From assembly GCA_910575665.1 (NCBI GenBank), contig CAJTFB010000015.1, forward strand, positions 749-64,748: 64,000 nucleotides of DNA. The letters are read 5' to 3'. The first letter of the stretch is position 1. The number at the start of each line of letters is the position of its first letter. Origin of the DNA: Eubacteriaceae bacterium. Lineage in GTDB: Bacteria; Bacillota; Clostridia; Lachnospirales; Lachnospiraceae. Position numbers and translations under genes: made by a program. The notes beneath the pieces are model-generated. The model saw only the letters and a list, made by a program, of their open reading frames with translations, was not told where the DNA came from and did no database searches. Below are positions 52,693-62,233 of the stretch, piece by piece.

Positions 52693-54459
52693 TCAATTTT
52701 CTGTATCAGATAGAGCTTCTGCCCGCTCTTCATCTTTTTTCGCCTTTTCATGATCACCGAGGGCATGGTATACTTCCGCCCTGGTTTCATAGGCGGCTTT
52801 ATAAGATTCGTCAAGGTTGATAGCTTTGTTCAAATATTCTAATGCTTCTTCATATTCCTGGCATTTGTATTTTAATGTCCCCATATGTTTGTAAGGGTTT
52901 GGAAATTGGGGACTAATTTCAACAGCTTTGGTAAAATCATTTAATGCTTTTGGGTATTCCCCCATATGAAAATAAGTATATCCACGATTATTGTATGAAT
53001 TAACATATTCTGGTTTCAATTCAATGGCTTTTGTGTAATCGTTTATAGCCTTTTGATATTCTCCCATATTATCATATGTAAATCCACGATTATAATATGC
53101 AACAACATCTTCTGGTTTCAATTCAATAGCTTTTGTGTAATCTTTGATTGCCTCTTCGTATTCTCCCAGTTCATCATAACAATACCCACGACTACTATAT
53201 GCGTCATCATCTTTAGGCTCAAGTTCGATAACTTTGGAGTAATCTTCAACTGCCTTATCATATTCTTTTAAATCAACATAAATATTCCCCCTATTATAGT
53301 AATTATTAGCTTTCTCCGGACGCAGATCAATGGCAGCGGTATACGCTTCGATAGCTTTCTCATATTTCCCTTCTCTTCTATATATACGCCCCATTATTGT
53401 AAAATTATGAACATTCCTCTCCTTCTTTGCCTCCTTAATCTGTTCATCATTATATGTATCCATTTCAATCAGTATTTCATTCAAAGTCTCATTGGAAACC
53501 GGGCTTTGCCCTACCTCAGTGCGAATCATCTTTTCAAACTTATCGTACTGCGTATTATAGCGTTCTATCCTGTCTTCGGTCACCTTCCGCATCTCTTCAT
53601 CCGGGTTTTCAAAGCCCATTCTCCGGGAAAGCATATACATAAAATAGTCAAAGCCCTCTATGGGGATCAGGCATCCATTTTTACTTTTTACCAGATCGAC
53701 GATCTCCTGGGATGGTTTCTCCTTCTTCCAATAGCACCAGTATAGACCATTCATCTTGACGTCTTCATCCTTGAGAAACTCCATCAGGCTCTGGTCGCCG
53801 CCGGCATATCCGATCACCACCGGCGTATATACCATAAAGGATTTCTTTAATGTCTCCTGCCACTCCTGGTCCAGCCCATGAGTCTCCTTCTGGCGGTTAT
53901 AGGGGTGAAAATACAGGCTTCTGTGAATCTTTGCCACGATGGGGCGGTCAACGTTCAAATTGATAAAACCTGCCAGGGATTCATGCCCCACCAGCAAGGG
54001 GTGTTTATTTGCATAGATAAACAGAGCATCTTCGATCAGACTGTCAAAATTCGTGGTGATCGCCAGATTATGTGTTTTCCCCGCAAGAATTTTCGCCAGA
54101 GCATGATGGCCAAGGCTAGGCACACCCTTTTCCAACTCTCTCTCAAAATACGCATAGCCTTCCTGATATTCCGGAAAATATCGCAGCTCGTAAATCCCAA
54201 AATAATTTTCACTGGAAGGAGTTATGCTTTTAATATCTAGTTTATCCATCAGATCCTTTAGTTCTTTTTCTTCGTATTTGTTTTTCAACTCCTCCGCCCA
54301 GATCTTTGCCATCTCCACCCCAGTAGGAATCCCACCCTCTCGGGACGCACCGGACCCCAAAATAAAGCAAAAACGCCGATTGTATTTTTGAGCCTCTCCA
54401 AACATATGAATAAAAGCCTTGGGGGAAATCTCATTTATCTCTTTGTCCATCGAATTCAT
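52693..54459 (-). CDS. SIR2-like NADase-type domain fused to TPR repeats, putative antiphage protein
   Basis: 588 residues from the ATG at 54459 (GAGAGGA eight bases before; the longer frame has no ribosome site). The N-terminal SIR2-like domain has CFILGSGASREGGIPTG (about 30), LAITTNFDSLIEDAL (about 135), IVAKIHRSL (about 173) and VVIGYAGGDQSL (about 208). From about residue 340 there are seven or eight 34-residue TPRs (YYNRGNIYVDLKEYDKAVED and similar). The design of a SIR2 effector plus a repeat-type sensor is that of several NAD-depleting defence proteins. The specific trigger is unknown. A SIR2 deacetylase role is unlikely given the lack of the zinc Cys set. Confidence 0.75.
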   Translation of the reverse strand: MNSMDKEINEISPKAFIHMFGEAQKYNRRFCFILGSGASREGGIPTGVEMAKIWAEELKNKYEEKELKDLMDKLDIKSITPSSENYFGIYELRYFPEYQEGYAYFERELEKGVPSLGHHALAKILAGKTHNLAITTNFDSLIEDALFIYANKHPLLVGHESLAGFINLNVDRPIVAKIHRSLYFHPYNRQKETHGLDQEWQETLKKSFMVYTPVVIGYAGGDQSLMEFLKDEDVKMNGLYWCYWKKEKPSQEIVDLVKSKNGCLIPIEGFDYFMYMLSRRMGFENPDEEMRKVTEDRIERYNTQYDKFEKMIRTEVGQSPVSNETLNEILIEMDTYNDEQIKEAKKERNVHNFTIMGRIYRREGKYEKAIEAYTAAIDLRPEKANNYYNRGNIYVDLKEYDKAVEDYSKVIELEPKDDDAYSSRGYCYDELGEYEEAIKDYTKAIELKPEDVVAYYNRGFTYDNMGEYQKAINDYTKAIELKPEYVNSYNNRGYTYFHMGEYPKALNDFTKAVEISPQFPNPYKHMGTLKYKCQEYEEALEYLNKAINLDESYKAAYETRAEVYHALGDHEKAKKDEERAEALSDTEN

Positions 54460-54572
54460 CCAATCTGTCCTCTCTAATGAGTAATATTTATATATTAACA
54501 TATGTCCCAGATAATGGCAAACCATAGCATGCAAAGTCTTATCACATACATAAAAGAAGCTTTTAAACAATT

Positions 54573-54600
54573 AAAAAAACCGACATCTGCCGGTTTTTTT
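54573..54600. terminator. Bidirectional terminator behind tRNA-Glu
   Basis: A 10-bp stem AAAAAAACCG/CGGTTTTTTT with an 8-base loop lies two bases beyond the tRNA 3' end and 113 bp upstream of the SIR2-TPR start, separating the tRNA transcript from that gene. Confidence 0.8.
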
Positions 54601-54602
54601 AA

Positions 54603-54674
54603 TAGTCCGTAGGGGAATCGAACCCCTGTTTCTGCCGTGAGAGGGCAGCGTCTTAGCCGCTTGACCAACGGACC
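54603..54674 (-). tRNA. tRNA-Glu (anticodon CTC)
   Basis: 72 bases. Acceptor stem GGTCCGT/ACGGACT (first pair G-U) plus discriminator A. The anticodon stem CTGCC/GGCAG encloses the loop CTCTCAC, giving anticodon CTC, and the T arm contains GGTTCGATTCC. CCA is not encoded. It reads GAG, a minor glutamate isoacceptor beside the usual TTC form. It is transcribed in the same direction as its neighbours and closed by its own terminator. Confidence 0.93.
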
Positions 54675-54862
54675 GTGTCAACAATTGATATAATACTATA
54701 AATTTCAACTGTTGTCAACAGTTTTTTCAAATTTTTTTATTTGAAGTTGATATAAAATTCAAATCGCCAACCTCCTCATAGTTTACAGTGGCTACGGCTT
54801 AGCTCAATGGCGCAAATTGCGACTCTGCTTCGCCCTACGCCATTGAACTCCAATAATAGATT
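54675..54862. other. Gap upstream of tRNA-Glu with one hairpin
   Basis: AT-rich, no gene. A TCAATGGCG/CGCCATTGA stem with GC-rich interior spans about 54801-54850, 20 bp after the AIPR stop, and may terminate that gene. A tRNA promoter is probable, but I see no clear -35/-10 pair. Confidence 0.35.
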
Positions 54863-56548
54863 TCATTTCATGTGTTCATCCCACCATGAAGAAACTTTAA
54901 AATAATTCTCTACGATGTCAAAGCGCCGAAATGCCGCTGCCATCGTACGCCCATCTATCGAATCAAGATGTTCCGTATTAAAATATCCCTTTAACAATTC
55001 TGTTAACACATTTTCTACTTTGGTATAAAGATCTTCCTTATTCCTTTCGAAATCTTCTTTCACCTTATAAAAATTTGTATGTGTTAAAGAATTTAATTCT
55101 ATACTATGCTCCTGTAACAGTTGTTTTCCAATCATATAAGCGAGAAAATGCTGGCTGAAAGGACGCGAAGCCTGTATATCTTTGTTCAAACACTGGTGTT
55201 TTCGCCTGCTGTCACAATAACGGAATATCAGAACTGCAATTATCATTTGTGCAGCATTTAAGTCTTCGAAGATATCCGAATAATACTTATCAAAAAACTC
55301 ATTGCGCTTATATTTTGCCAGGTGTGGACGTTCTCGCCATACAGCCAGCACTGCCTCTGCCGCAACTGTAGAAGGAATTGCATTTGTGTTCGTTGAACCA
55401 TCACGCTTTCTTTTATAAATATAGTCCAACCCCTCTGCGCTTTTTTCCAGTAGAATCTGGATATCATCATTGGATTTTAGATCCCTGAAATCTACAGGAT
55501 TCTGACTATTTGTAGCATACGTAATATCATGAATAATTCCTTCGTCATCGCTTACTTCGTAAAGACGAACCAAAAGATAAACTTGAGAAAAATCAATCTC
55601 CGGATGTTCTTTTAAAGTCTGCCAGATCGTTTTACAGGTCTGTCCTCCGTTGATGATTTGAAGCTTTTTAATCTTAACAATCCAATTATACTCCTGCAAA
55701 GCATTGTAACTGAACTTCTCGCAGATCATTGTAACACCATTATTAAAGAAAAAGAAATTAAAACGTTTTTCGTCATCCAGTAATGTCTGAATAATACCAT
55801 CATTTACGGTATTTCTCCCCAGGTAACGACGTATGTTTTTTTCTAAGAGACTGTCACCAAACTTGTCCATCAAATCATAAATTTCTTTTACCGAAATACG
55901 TCCAAGAATAACTCTTTTATAATTAAAGTCTTCCTGTACAGCTTTTCCAGATAACGATATTTGAGCATCAATTGATTCTGTCCTATTTATATAGCGCAAA
56001 ATATCAGAATGACAAAAATGGATAAACTGCACCTGCTTCTGTTGGCCAAAAGTATTTTGTATATGATTTTCTCCATCACGGTTCCAAGACAGCCCATTAT
56101 TCAACATCACAAAGGTGACATATGGAATCTGCCCATCCAGAATAAAAGAACGGATTTCATTTACCTTTTCTTCGCTTTTAGGATTCAATTCAATCTGCGC
56201 AGCAGGATCAAATACACATTTCACTGTGTTCACTGCCTTTTCAACTGCATTTGCCGGAAAGTTGCTGTCCTTATCCAACGCCCGAACATATTTTGATTGA
56301 AACAGAACAACATTTAACTGCGAGTCCTGATTTTCAACAATGTAAGCTGCATCAAATCCCCCATCATTTCCTCCATCTGTAACCAGCTGTTCCGCTTCTG
56401 CTATATCTATGTCCAGATAAGCCGCCACACCCAGCAGCAAAAAAGCCTTAGAACGATTTTTTTCCTGATCTTCTTCTGGAAAAAGATCTGTATTGTCCTG
56501 TATTATCTTATTTATCCTTTGATCGATGATCTGCTTTTCTATATTCAT
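54863..56548 (-). CDS. AIPR-family protein (abortive-infection phage resistance) with nuclease-like N-terminus
   Basis: 561 residues from the ATG at 56548 (TAGGTGA six bases before). The N-terminus has GGNDGGFDAAYI (about 58-70) and NVVLFQSKYVRA (about 78-90), the Asp...Gln-x-Lys pattern of PD-(D/E)xK restriction-type nucleases. The centre has the AIPR hallmark FFFFNNGVTMICE (about 262) and LQIINGGQTCKTIW (about 288-301). AIPR proteins occur in abortive-infection phage defence and beside restriction systems. It stands between polC and tRNA-Glu with its own promoter. No methylase is adjacent, so it probably acts alone. Confidence 0.8.
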   Translation of the reverse strand: MNIEKQIIDQRINKIIQDNTDLFPEEDQEKNRSKAFLLLGVAAYLDIDIAEAEQLVTDGGNDGGFDAAYIVENQDSQLNVVLFQSKYVRALDKDSNFPANAVEKAVNTVKCVFDPAAQIELNPKSEEKVNEIRSFILDGQIPYVTFVMLNNGLSWNRDGENHIQNTFGQQKQVQFIHFCHSDILRYINRTESIDAQISLSGKAVQEDFNYKRVILGRISVKEIYDLMDKFGDSLLEKNIRRYLGRNTVNDGIIQTLLDDEKRFNFFFFNNGVTMICEKFSYNALQEYNWIVKIKKLQIINGGQTCKTIWQTLKEHPEIDFSQVYLLVRLYEVSDDEGIIHDITYATNSQNPVDFRDLKSNDDIQILLEKSAEGLDYIYKRKRDGSTNTNAIPSTVAAEAVLAVWRERPHLAKYKRNEFFDKYYSDIFEDLNAAQMIIAVLIFRYCDSRRKHQCLNKDIQASRPFSQHFLAYMIGKQLLQEHSIELNSLTHTNFYKVKEDFERNKEDLYTKVENVLTELLKGYFNTEHLDSIDGRTMAAAFRRFDIVENYFKVSSWWDEHMK

Positions 56549-56580
56549 GTCTTCACCTACTATCATTATTTATATTTGTA

Positions 56581-56609
56581 AGTCTACCACGAAACAATGC
56601 TGTTTTCAA
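56581..56609 (-). promoter_or_regulatory. Promoter of the AIPR gene
   Basis: On the minus strand TTGAAA (56604-56609), 17 bp and TAGACT (56581-56586), 33 bp upstream of the start at 56548. Confidence 0.55.
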
Positions 56610-56673
56610 TATGCAGTATACCTCTGAGGGACTTTCCTTCTTTTTCGTTCCCGATTCCATATATCCAACCCTC

Positions 56674-59600
56674 TCACTGAAAAAAGTCCAGTATCGACAT
56701 CTGATCCGTCTCTGGCAGATCTCCCAGTATCCCCAGTTCCGCCATCTTTTCCACCACGGTTCCTGACACCTTGCAGCGCTCCTTGAAATTCTCACGGGAG
56801 GAAAATGGCCCGTCCTTCACGGCTTCCACGATTCCTTCCGCCGCTTTGCCTCCCATACCGTCGATGGAATCCAGGGAGGGCATCAGCTGGCCGTCAATGA
56901 TCTGAAAATGCGTCGCCTTGGCGCGGAAGACATCAATGGGCATAAAGGAAAATCCTCTGGCGTACATTTCCTGCACGATCTTCATATCCCCCAGGCTGTC
57001 CTGCTCCTTCTTGGATAACTCATTAGAGCGGCGTTTATAGTCCCGGATCGCCGCCTCCAGCTTCTCCTTTCCTTGACACATCAGCTCATAATCAAAGGCT
57101 TTGGCGCGGATGCTGAAAAATGCCGCATAATAGGCAAGGGGATAGAACACCTTAAAATACGCGATTCGGAATGCCATCATGACATATGCCACCGCATGGG
57201 CTTTCGGGAACATGTACTTGATGCGCTTACAGGACTCGATGTACCAGTCCTCCACCCCGGCTTCCTTCATGGCCTGTTCCATGTCCGGCGTCAAGCCCTT
57301 TCCCTTGCGGACGCTCTCCATAATCTTAAAGGCAAGACCATTCTCCACCCCGGTATGGATCAGATAGGTCATGATATCGTCACGGGTACAAATCGCTGTG
57401 GACAGGGTACAGTTACCCTCCTTTATAAAATACTGGGCGTTGTTCAGCCACACGTCCGTCCCGTGGGACAGTCCGGAGATCCGCACCAGATCGGAAAAAT
57501 TCTTCGGCTTCGTATCCCGCAACATCTGCATGACGAATTCCGTCCCAAACTCTGGGATGCCAAGGCTCCCCAGGTCACATCCCATCAATTCTTCCGGCGT
57601 CACCTTCAGCGCCGAAGTATCCGCAAACAACGACAATACTTCCTGGTTGTCCAGGGAAATGGTCTTCGCATCCAGTCCTGTCAGGTCCTCCAGCATACGT
57701 ATCATCGTGGGATCGTCGTGTCCCAGTATATCCAGCTTCAACAGGTTATGGTCGATAGAGTGATAGTCAAAATGGGTGGTGACGATGGTTGTCTCCTGAT
57801 CATTCGCCGGGTGCTGCACTGGCGTAAAGGTATAGATCTCCCAGCCAAAAGGGAGCACGATGATACCGCCGGGATGCTGCCCAGTAGAACGCCGGATACC
57901 GACACAGCCCTCCATCAGCCGCTCGATCTCCTCTACCCTCTTATGCTCACCCCGCTCCTCAAAGTAGTTTTTCACATAACCAAATGCCGTCTTCTCTGCC
58001 AGACCGGCGATGGTGCCGGCGCGGAAGGTCTGCCCATCTCCAAAGATCACCTCCGTGTAGGCATGGGCCTTACTCTGGTATTCTCCAGAAAAGTTCAGGT
58101 CGATATCCGGCTCCTTGTCCCCATAAAATCCCAGAAAGGTCTCAAAGGGGATATCGTGTCCGTCCTGCACCAGAGGCTCCCCGCACTCCGGACAGGTCTT
58201 CGGGGGCATGTCACAGCCGGAACTCCCCGCATATTTTTTTACCTCTTCCGAATCAAAATCCACATAGTGGCAGTAGGCACAGTAATAATGGGCTGGCAGA
58301 GGATTTACCTCCGTGATACCAGACATGGTCGCCACAAAAGAAGATCCCACGGAGCCACGGGAACCTACTAAATACCCATCTTCGTTAGATTTCCACACCA
58401 ATTTCTGGGCGATGATGTACATCACGGCGAATCCATTTTTGATGATAGAGTCCAGCTCATGATCCAGCCTTTCCTTCACCTGAGGCGGCAGTTCCTCTCC
58501 GTACATGCTCTTTGCCTTGTTATAGCAGATGCTTCTTAGAGTTTCATCCGAATTCGGGATCACCGGTGGACATTTATCTGGATACACCGGTGAAATCTTC
58601 TCGATGCGGTCTGCAATAAGATTGGTATTTGTCACCACCACCTCATATGCCTTCTTCTCACCCAAATAAGCAAATTCCTCCAGCATCTCCTCCGTCGTAT
58701 GAAGGTACAGGGGCGGCTGGTCGTCCGCATCTTTCATCTTCTTACCCGCAAAGATAATACGACGGTACACCTCATCCTCTGGATCAAGAAAATGCACATC
58801 GCAGGTCGCCGCCACCGGCTTTCCGTACTTCTCTCCCAGAGCCACGATCCTCCGGTTCATCTCCCGTAGATCCTCTTCACTATTAATATTTTCCACCCGT
58901 TCGCTGTCAATCATAAACTGATTATTTCCCAGGGGCTGAATCTCCAGATAGTCATAGAAATCCACCAGTTCTTTGATCCGCTCTTCCGGCGCCTCATCCA
59001 AAAGGGCGCGGTACAATTCTCCCGCCTCACAGGCAGAGCCGATGATCAGTCCCTCCCTGTATTTGTTAAAGACACTCTTCGGAATCCTGGGACGCCGATA
59101 AAAATAATTCAGATGTCCCATGGACACCAGCCGATACAAATTAACGCGGCCCGTCTCATTTGCCGCCAGAATAATGGCATGAAAGGAGGGCTTTTTCTTC
59201 ACGATATCCGCCGATCCCAGTGTGATCTCCGACAGCTTTGCCAGGTCATAAATTCCTTTATCCGCAAACATCGCCACAAACTTCTCAAAGATCTCCGCCG
59301 TCGCCCCAGCATCATCCACTGCCCGGTGATGATTTTCCAGGGAAATCTTCAACTTCTTGGCGATGTTATCCAGCTTGTACTTGGCAAGCTCCGGAAATAA
59401 AACACGAGCAAGCCCTACGGTATCCAGCACCGTGTAGTCGGTGTGGATGCCCTGCTCCTCTGCCTTTGCCTTGATAAAGCTATGGTCAAATCCCGCGTTG
59501 TGCGCCACCAGTACGCTGTCGCCGATAAACTCCAAAAACTGGGGAAGAATCTCTTCGATATTTCCGGCATCCTTTACCATATCGTCGGTTATCGTGGTTA

Positions 59601-61134
59601 GTTCTGTGATCCGCTCCGGAATATGAATCCCTGGATTTACAAATGTACTGTATCGCTCTGTCATCTTCCCGCCGCTGACCTTCACCGCCCCAATCTCAAT
59701 AATGCGGTCCTTCACCGGGGAAAATCCGGTAGTCTCCAAGTCAAATACTACAAAATCCCCATCCAGCCTCTGTCCCTTCTCATTTTCTACCGCCAAGTCA
59801 TTTAGATCATCCACCAGATAAGCCTCGCAGCCATAGATTACCTTAAAATCATCCTCTTCAGAGAGTTTCAGCCCTTCCAGGGCGTGATTGGCATCGGGAA
59901 ATGCCTGCACGACGCCGTGGTCGGTGATCGCCACCGCCCGGTGTCCCCAGGCATGGGCGCGGTTCACCAGCTGTTTTGCCTGGGTGATACCGTCCATATC
60001 GCTCATCTGGGTATGGGCATGAAGCTCCACCCGCTTCACCGGAGCGTCGTCACTGCGTCCCACATGAAAACTCTTGATCTCCTTCATCCCCATAATACCG
60101 CCGATTCGGATTTCCTTATCATAGGAATCCAGGCTCGCCACACCTTTTACCCGGATAAAATTTCCTTTTTTCACAAACTCAAAGAACTCGGTATCAATCA
60201 CCTGCTCCTTTTTGATAAATACCTTGCAGAGGATGGAATCGGTATAATCCGTCAGGGCAAAGGTGACGATCAGTTTCTCTCCTTTGATCTCCCGGCTCTC
60301 CACCTTTCGGATCTGCCCATCGATCACCACCTCACCGATTTCGTCCTGGATCTCGCGGATGGGAATGATTGTCCCCTCACAGTTTTTTCCATAAAAAACT
60401 TCCGGATCGTTTGCCGGCCTTCGGAAACCGCCCTTCAGGCGGCTCGTCCTACCTGCTCCGGAACGGCTCTGTCTCTGGGACTGCCTCTCTTCTTTCTTCC
60501 CTTCACCGGACGCATTTTTTCTCCCCTTTTCTGCTCCCTGCCCGACCACAGTTCCAGCACCCTCTGCTGCTTTTTTCTCCTCACCAGTATTCAGCTTGAC
60601 AAAATAGGTTTCCGGTTTCGTATCCTTTTTCCGCTCAAACTCCTTGAAATGAAAATCAACAGTAATCTCTCTGCCAAACCGCTGCAGAAACACTGACCGG
60701 ATAAATTCTCTTACCCCGTCACAGCGTTGTCTCGTCAGAAATGAATCCCCGCAGGTTATGTACAGAGAATCCCCCTCCGCCTCAAAGGGCTCGGCGCAGA
60801 ATTCTAGCCCTTCCACCAGATCCCTCTCCCGGATCTCTGCCTTTAGATCATCCTCAATTTGGGAGAGCAGCTTGACAAGAGGCATGTCCCCCAAATCAGG
60901 ATAGGATACCTGGAGTCTGGGACGAAATCCCAGACGACGAAAAACCTGCTTATATAGTTCTTTCTCCATGATTTGTATTTTTTTATACGACAAAAACTGG
61001 TGTCTTTTACAATAAATAAACACCAGCTTTTTGGACTGGGATGCGCTGATCTTCTCTACCATCACATCCTCGTATTCTCTTTTTATCGTATCATTACAGC
61101 TTAATTTGGAAAATGCGTGAAAAAAAAGCTCCAT
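56674..61134 (-). CDS. polC: DNA polymerase III alpha subunit, Gram-positive type
   Basis: A 1486-residue replicative polymerase. OB/N-terminal domains lie to about 350, and a PHP domain near 368 (KRVELHAHTQMSDMDG). The intact proofreading exonuclease begins near 455 (DFVVFDLETTGFSPVKDRII, later HNAGFDHSF and HHRAVDDAG). A zinc-binding stretch with CAYC and CPECG lies near 955-985, and the polymerase core follows (DIDLNFSGEYQ about 1005; FPKAHAVAYVMMAFRIAYFK late). It is the leading replicase in Firmicutes. GGGAGG precedes the start, five bases after ispG. Its usual downstream neighbour rimP is displaced by the accessory interval. Confidence 0.97.
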   Translation of the reverse strand: MELFFHAFSKLSCNDTIKREYEDVMVEKISASQSKKLVFIYCKRHQFLSYKKIQIMEKELYKQVFRRLGFRPRLQVSYPDLGDMPLVKLLSQIEDDLKAEIRERDLVEGLEFCAEPFEAEGDSLYITCGDSFLTRQRCDGVREFIRSVFLQRFGREITVDFHFKEFERKKDTKPETYFVKLNTGEEKKAAEGAGTVVGQGAEKGRKNASGEGKKEERQSQRQSRSGAGRTSRLKGGFRRPANDPEVFYGKNCEGTIIPIREIQDEIGEVVIDGQIRKVESREIKGEKLIVTFALTDYTDSILCKVFIKKEQVIDTEFFEFVKKGNFIRVKGVASLDSYDKEIRIGGIMGMKEIKSFHVGRSDDAPVKRVELHAHTQMSDMDGITQAKQLVNRAHAWGHRAVAITDHGVVQAFPDANHALEGLKLSEEDDFKVIYGCEAYLVDDLNDLAVENEKGQRLDGDFVVFDLETTGFSPVKDRIIEIGAVKVSGGKMTERYSTFVNPGIHIPERITELTTITDDMVKDAGNIEEILPQFLEFIGDSVLVAHNAGFDHSFIKAKAEEQGIHTDYTVLDTVGLARVLFPELAKYKLDNIAKKLKISLENHHRAVDDAGATAEIFEKFVAMFADKGIYDLAKLSEITLGSADIVKKKPSFHAIILAANETGRVNLYRLVSMGHLNYFYRRPRIPKSVFNKYREGLIIGSACEAGELYRALLDEAPEERIKELVDFYDYLEIQPLGNNQFMIDSERVENINSEEDLREMNRRIVALGEKYGKPVAATCDVHFLDPEDEVYRRIIFAGKKMKDADDQPPLYLHTTEEMLEEFAYLGEKKAYEVVVTNTNLIADRIEKISPVYPDKCPPVIPNSDETLRSICYNKAKSMYGEELPPQVKERLDHELDSIIKNGFAVMYIIAQKLVWKSNEDGYLVGSRGSVGSSFVATMSGITEVNPLPAHYYCAYCHYVDFDSEEVKKYAGSSGCDMPPKTCPECGEPLVQDGHDIPFETFLGFYGDKEPDIDLNFSGEYQSKAHAYTEVIFGDGQTFRAGTIAGLAEKTAFGYVKNYFEERGEHKRVEEIERLMEGCVGIRRSTGQHPGGIIVLPFGWEIYTFTPVQHPANDQETTIVTTHFDYHSIDHNLLKLDILGHDDPTMIRMLEDLTGLDAKTISLDNQEVLSLFADTSALKVTPEELMGCDLGSLGIPEFGTEFVMQMLRDTKPKNFSDLVRISGLSHGTDVWLNNAQYFIKEGNCTLSTAICTRDDIMTYLIHTGVENGLAFKIMESVRKGKGLTPDMEQAMKEAGVEDWYIESCKRIKYMFPKAHAVAYVMMAFRIAYFKVFYPLAYYAAFFSIRAKAFDYELMCQGKEKLEAAIRDYKRRSNELSKKEQDSLGDMKIVQEMYARGFSFMPIDVFRAKATHFQIIDGQLMPSLDSIDGMGGKAAEGIVEAVKDGPFSSRENFKERCKVSGTVVEKMAELGILGDLPETDQMSILDFFQ

Positions 61135-61138
61135 TTCA

Positions 61139-62200
61139 TCAACCTCCCGCTTTATCCCAGTTCTCCAGCTCCTGCCTCAAAACTGCCAGGAGTTCACTCT
61201 CCGGCACTTTTTTTACAATCTCACCTTTTTTAATCAGAAGTCCCTCTCCGATCCCGCCGGCGATACCGATATCCGCTTCTTTGGCCTCGCCAGGACCATT
61301 GACCACACATCCCATAACAGCAACTTTAATATCCAAGTCAAACTCCTGCACCATCTGCTCTACACTTGTAGCAAGCCCAATCAAATCAATCTGCGTTCTT
61401 CCGCAGGTAGGACAAGACACCACGCTGATGCCTCCCCTCTTCAATCCCAAAGCTTTAAGAATGATATTTGCTGCACGAATCTCCTCCACAGGATCGCCGG
61501 TCAAAGAAACCCGGATTGTGTCGCCGATGCCCTGATACAATATATTGCCCAGGCCCACAGCGGACTTGAGACCACCGGAAAAGACCGTTCCCGATTCTGT
61601 GATCCCTACATGTAGCGGATAATCTGTGCGATCAGCAAGTATTTCATGGGCGTGGATACAGTTTAGCACATCCGATGATTTAATGCTGATCACTAGGTTC
61701 TCATATCCCATCTCTTCGATGATCCTCACCTTATCCAAGGCACTTTCCACCAACGCCTCCGGCGTCACACCGCCATATTTCTCCAGAAGTGGCTTCTCTA
61801 GCGAGCCGCTGTTAACACCCACCCGGATCGGAATATTTTTCTCCCGACATTTGTCTACCACCGCACGAATTCGGTCCTCACTGCCGATATTTCCAGGATT
61901 AATCCGGATCTTGTCGGCGCCGTTCTCCACCGCCACGATGGCAAGCTTGTAATCAAAATGAATATCTGCCACCAACGGAATCTTGATCTGCTTCTTGATC
62001 TCGGAAACAGCCTTGGCCGCCTCCATCGTTGGCACGGCCACCCGAACAATATCACATCCAGCCTGGGTCAACTTCTGAATCTGCTCTACGGTATCTACCA
62101 CATGTTCCGTTTTTGTATTTGTCATGGACTGTATAGCGATGGGATGACCAGCTCCAATCTTCACACCGCCGATGGATATTTCACGTGTTTTATTTCTCAT
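61139..62200 (-). CDS. ispG: 4-hydroxy-3-methylbut-2-en-1-yl diphosphate synthase
   Basis: 353 residues from the ATG at 62200 (GGAGAG close upstream; an ATG four codons earlier overlaps that site). A TIM barrel (AIQSMTNTKTEHVVDTVEQI, INPGNIGSEDR) and C-terminal iron-sulfur domain with SCPTCGRT (about 266) and GCVVNGPGEAKEADIG (about 300). It performs the penultimate step of the MEP isoprenoid pathway. It lies between rseP and polC, with dxr of the same pathway further upstream. Confidence 0.96.
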   Translation of the reverse strand: MRNKTREISIGGVKIGAGHPIAIQSMTNTKTEHVVDTVEQIQKLTQAGCDIVRVAVPTMEAAKAVSEIKKQIKIPLVADIHFDYKLAIVAVENGADKIRINPGNIGSEDRIRAVVDKCREKNIPIRVGVNSGSLEKPLLEKYGGVTPEALVESALDKVRIIEEMGYENLVISIKSSDVLNCIHAHEILADRTDYPLHVGITESGTVFSGGLKSAVGLGNILYQGIGDTIRVSLTGDPVEEIRAANIILKALGLKRGGISVVSCPTCGRTQIDLIGLATSVEQMVQEFDLDIKVAVMGCVVNGPGEAKEADIGIAGGIGEGLLIKKGEIVKKVPESELLAVLRQELENWDKAGG

Positions 62201-62233
62201 TTCACTCTCCATTTTTCGTTCTGAAACAAATAA

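Noticed and set aside
57073-58371. 432-codon open frame antisense to polC
   Set aside because: Lies wholly opposite the conserved polymerase core; no start signal, no recognisable domain.
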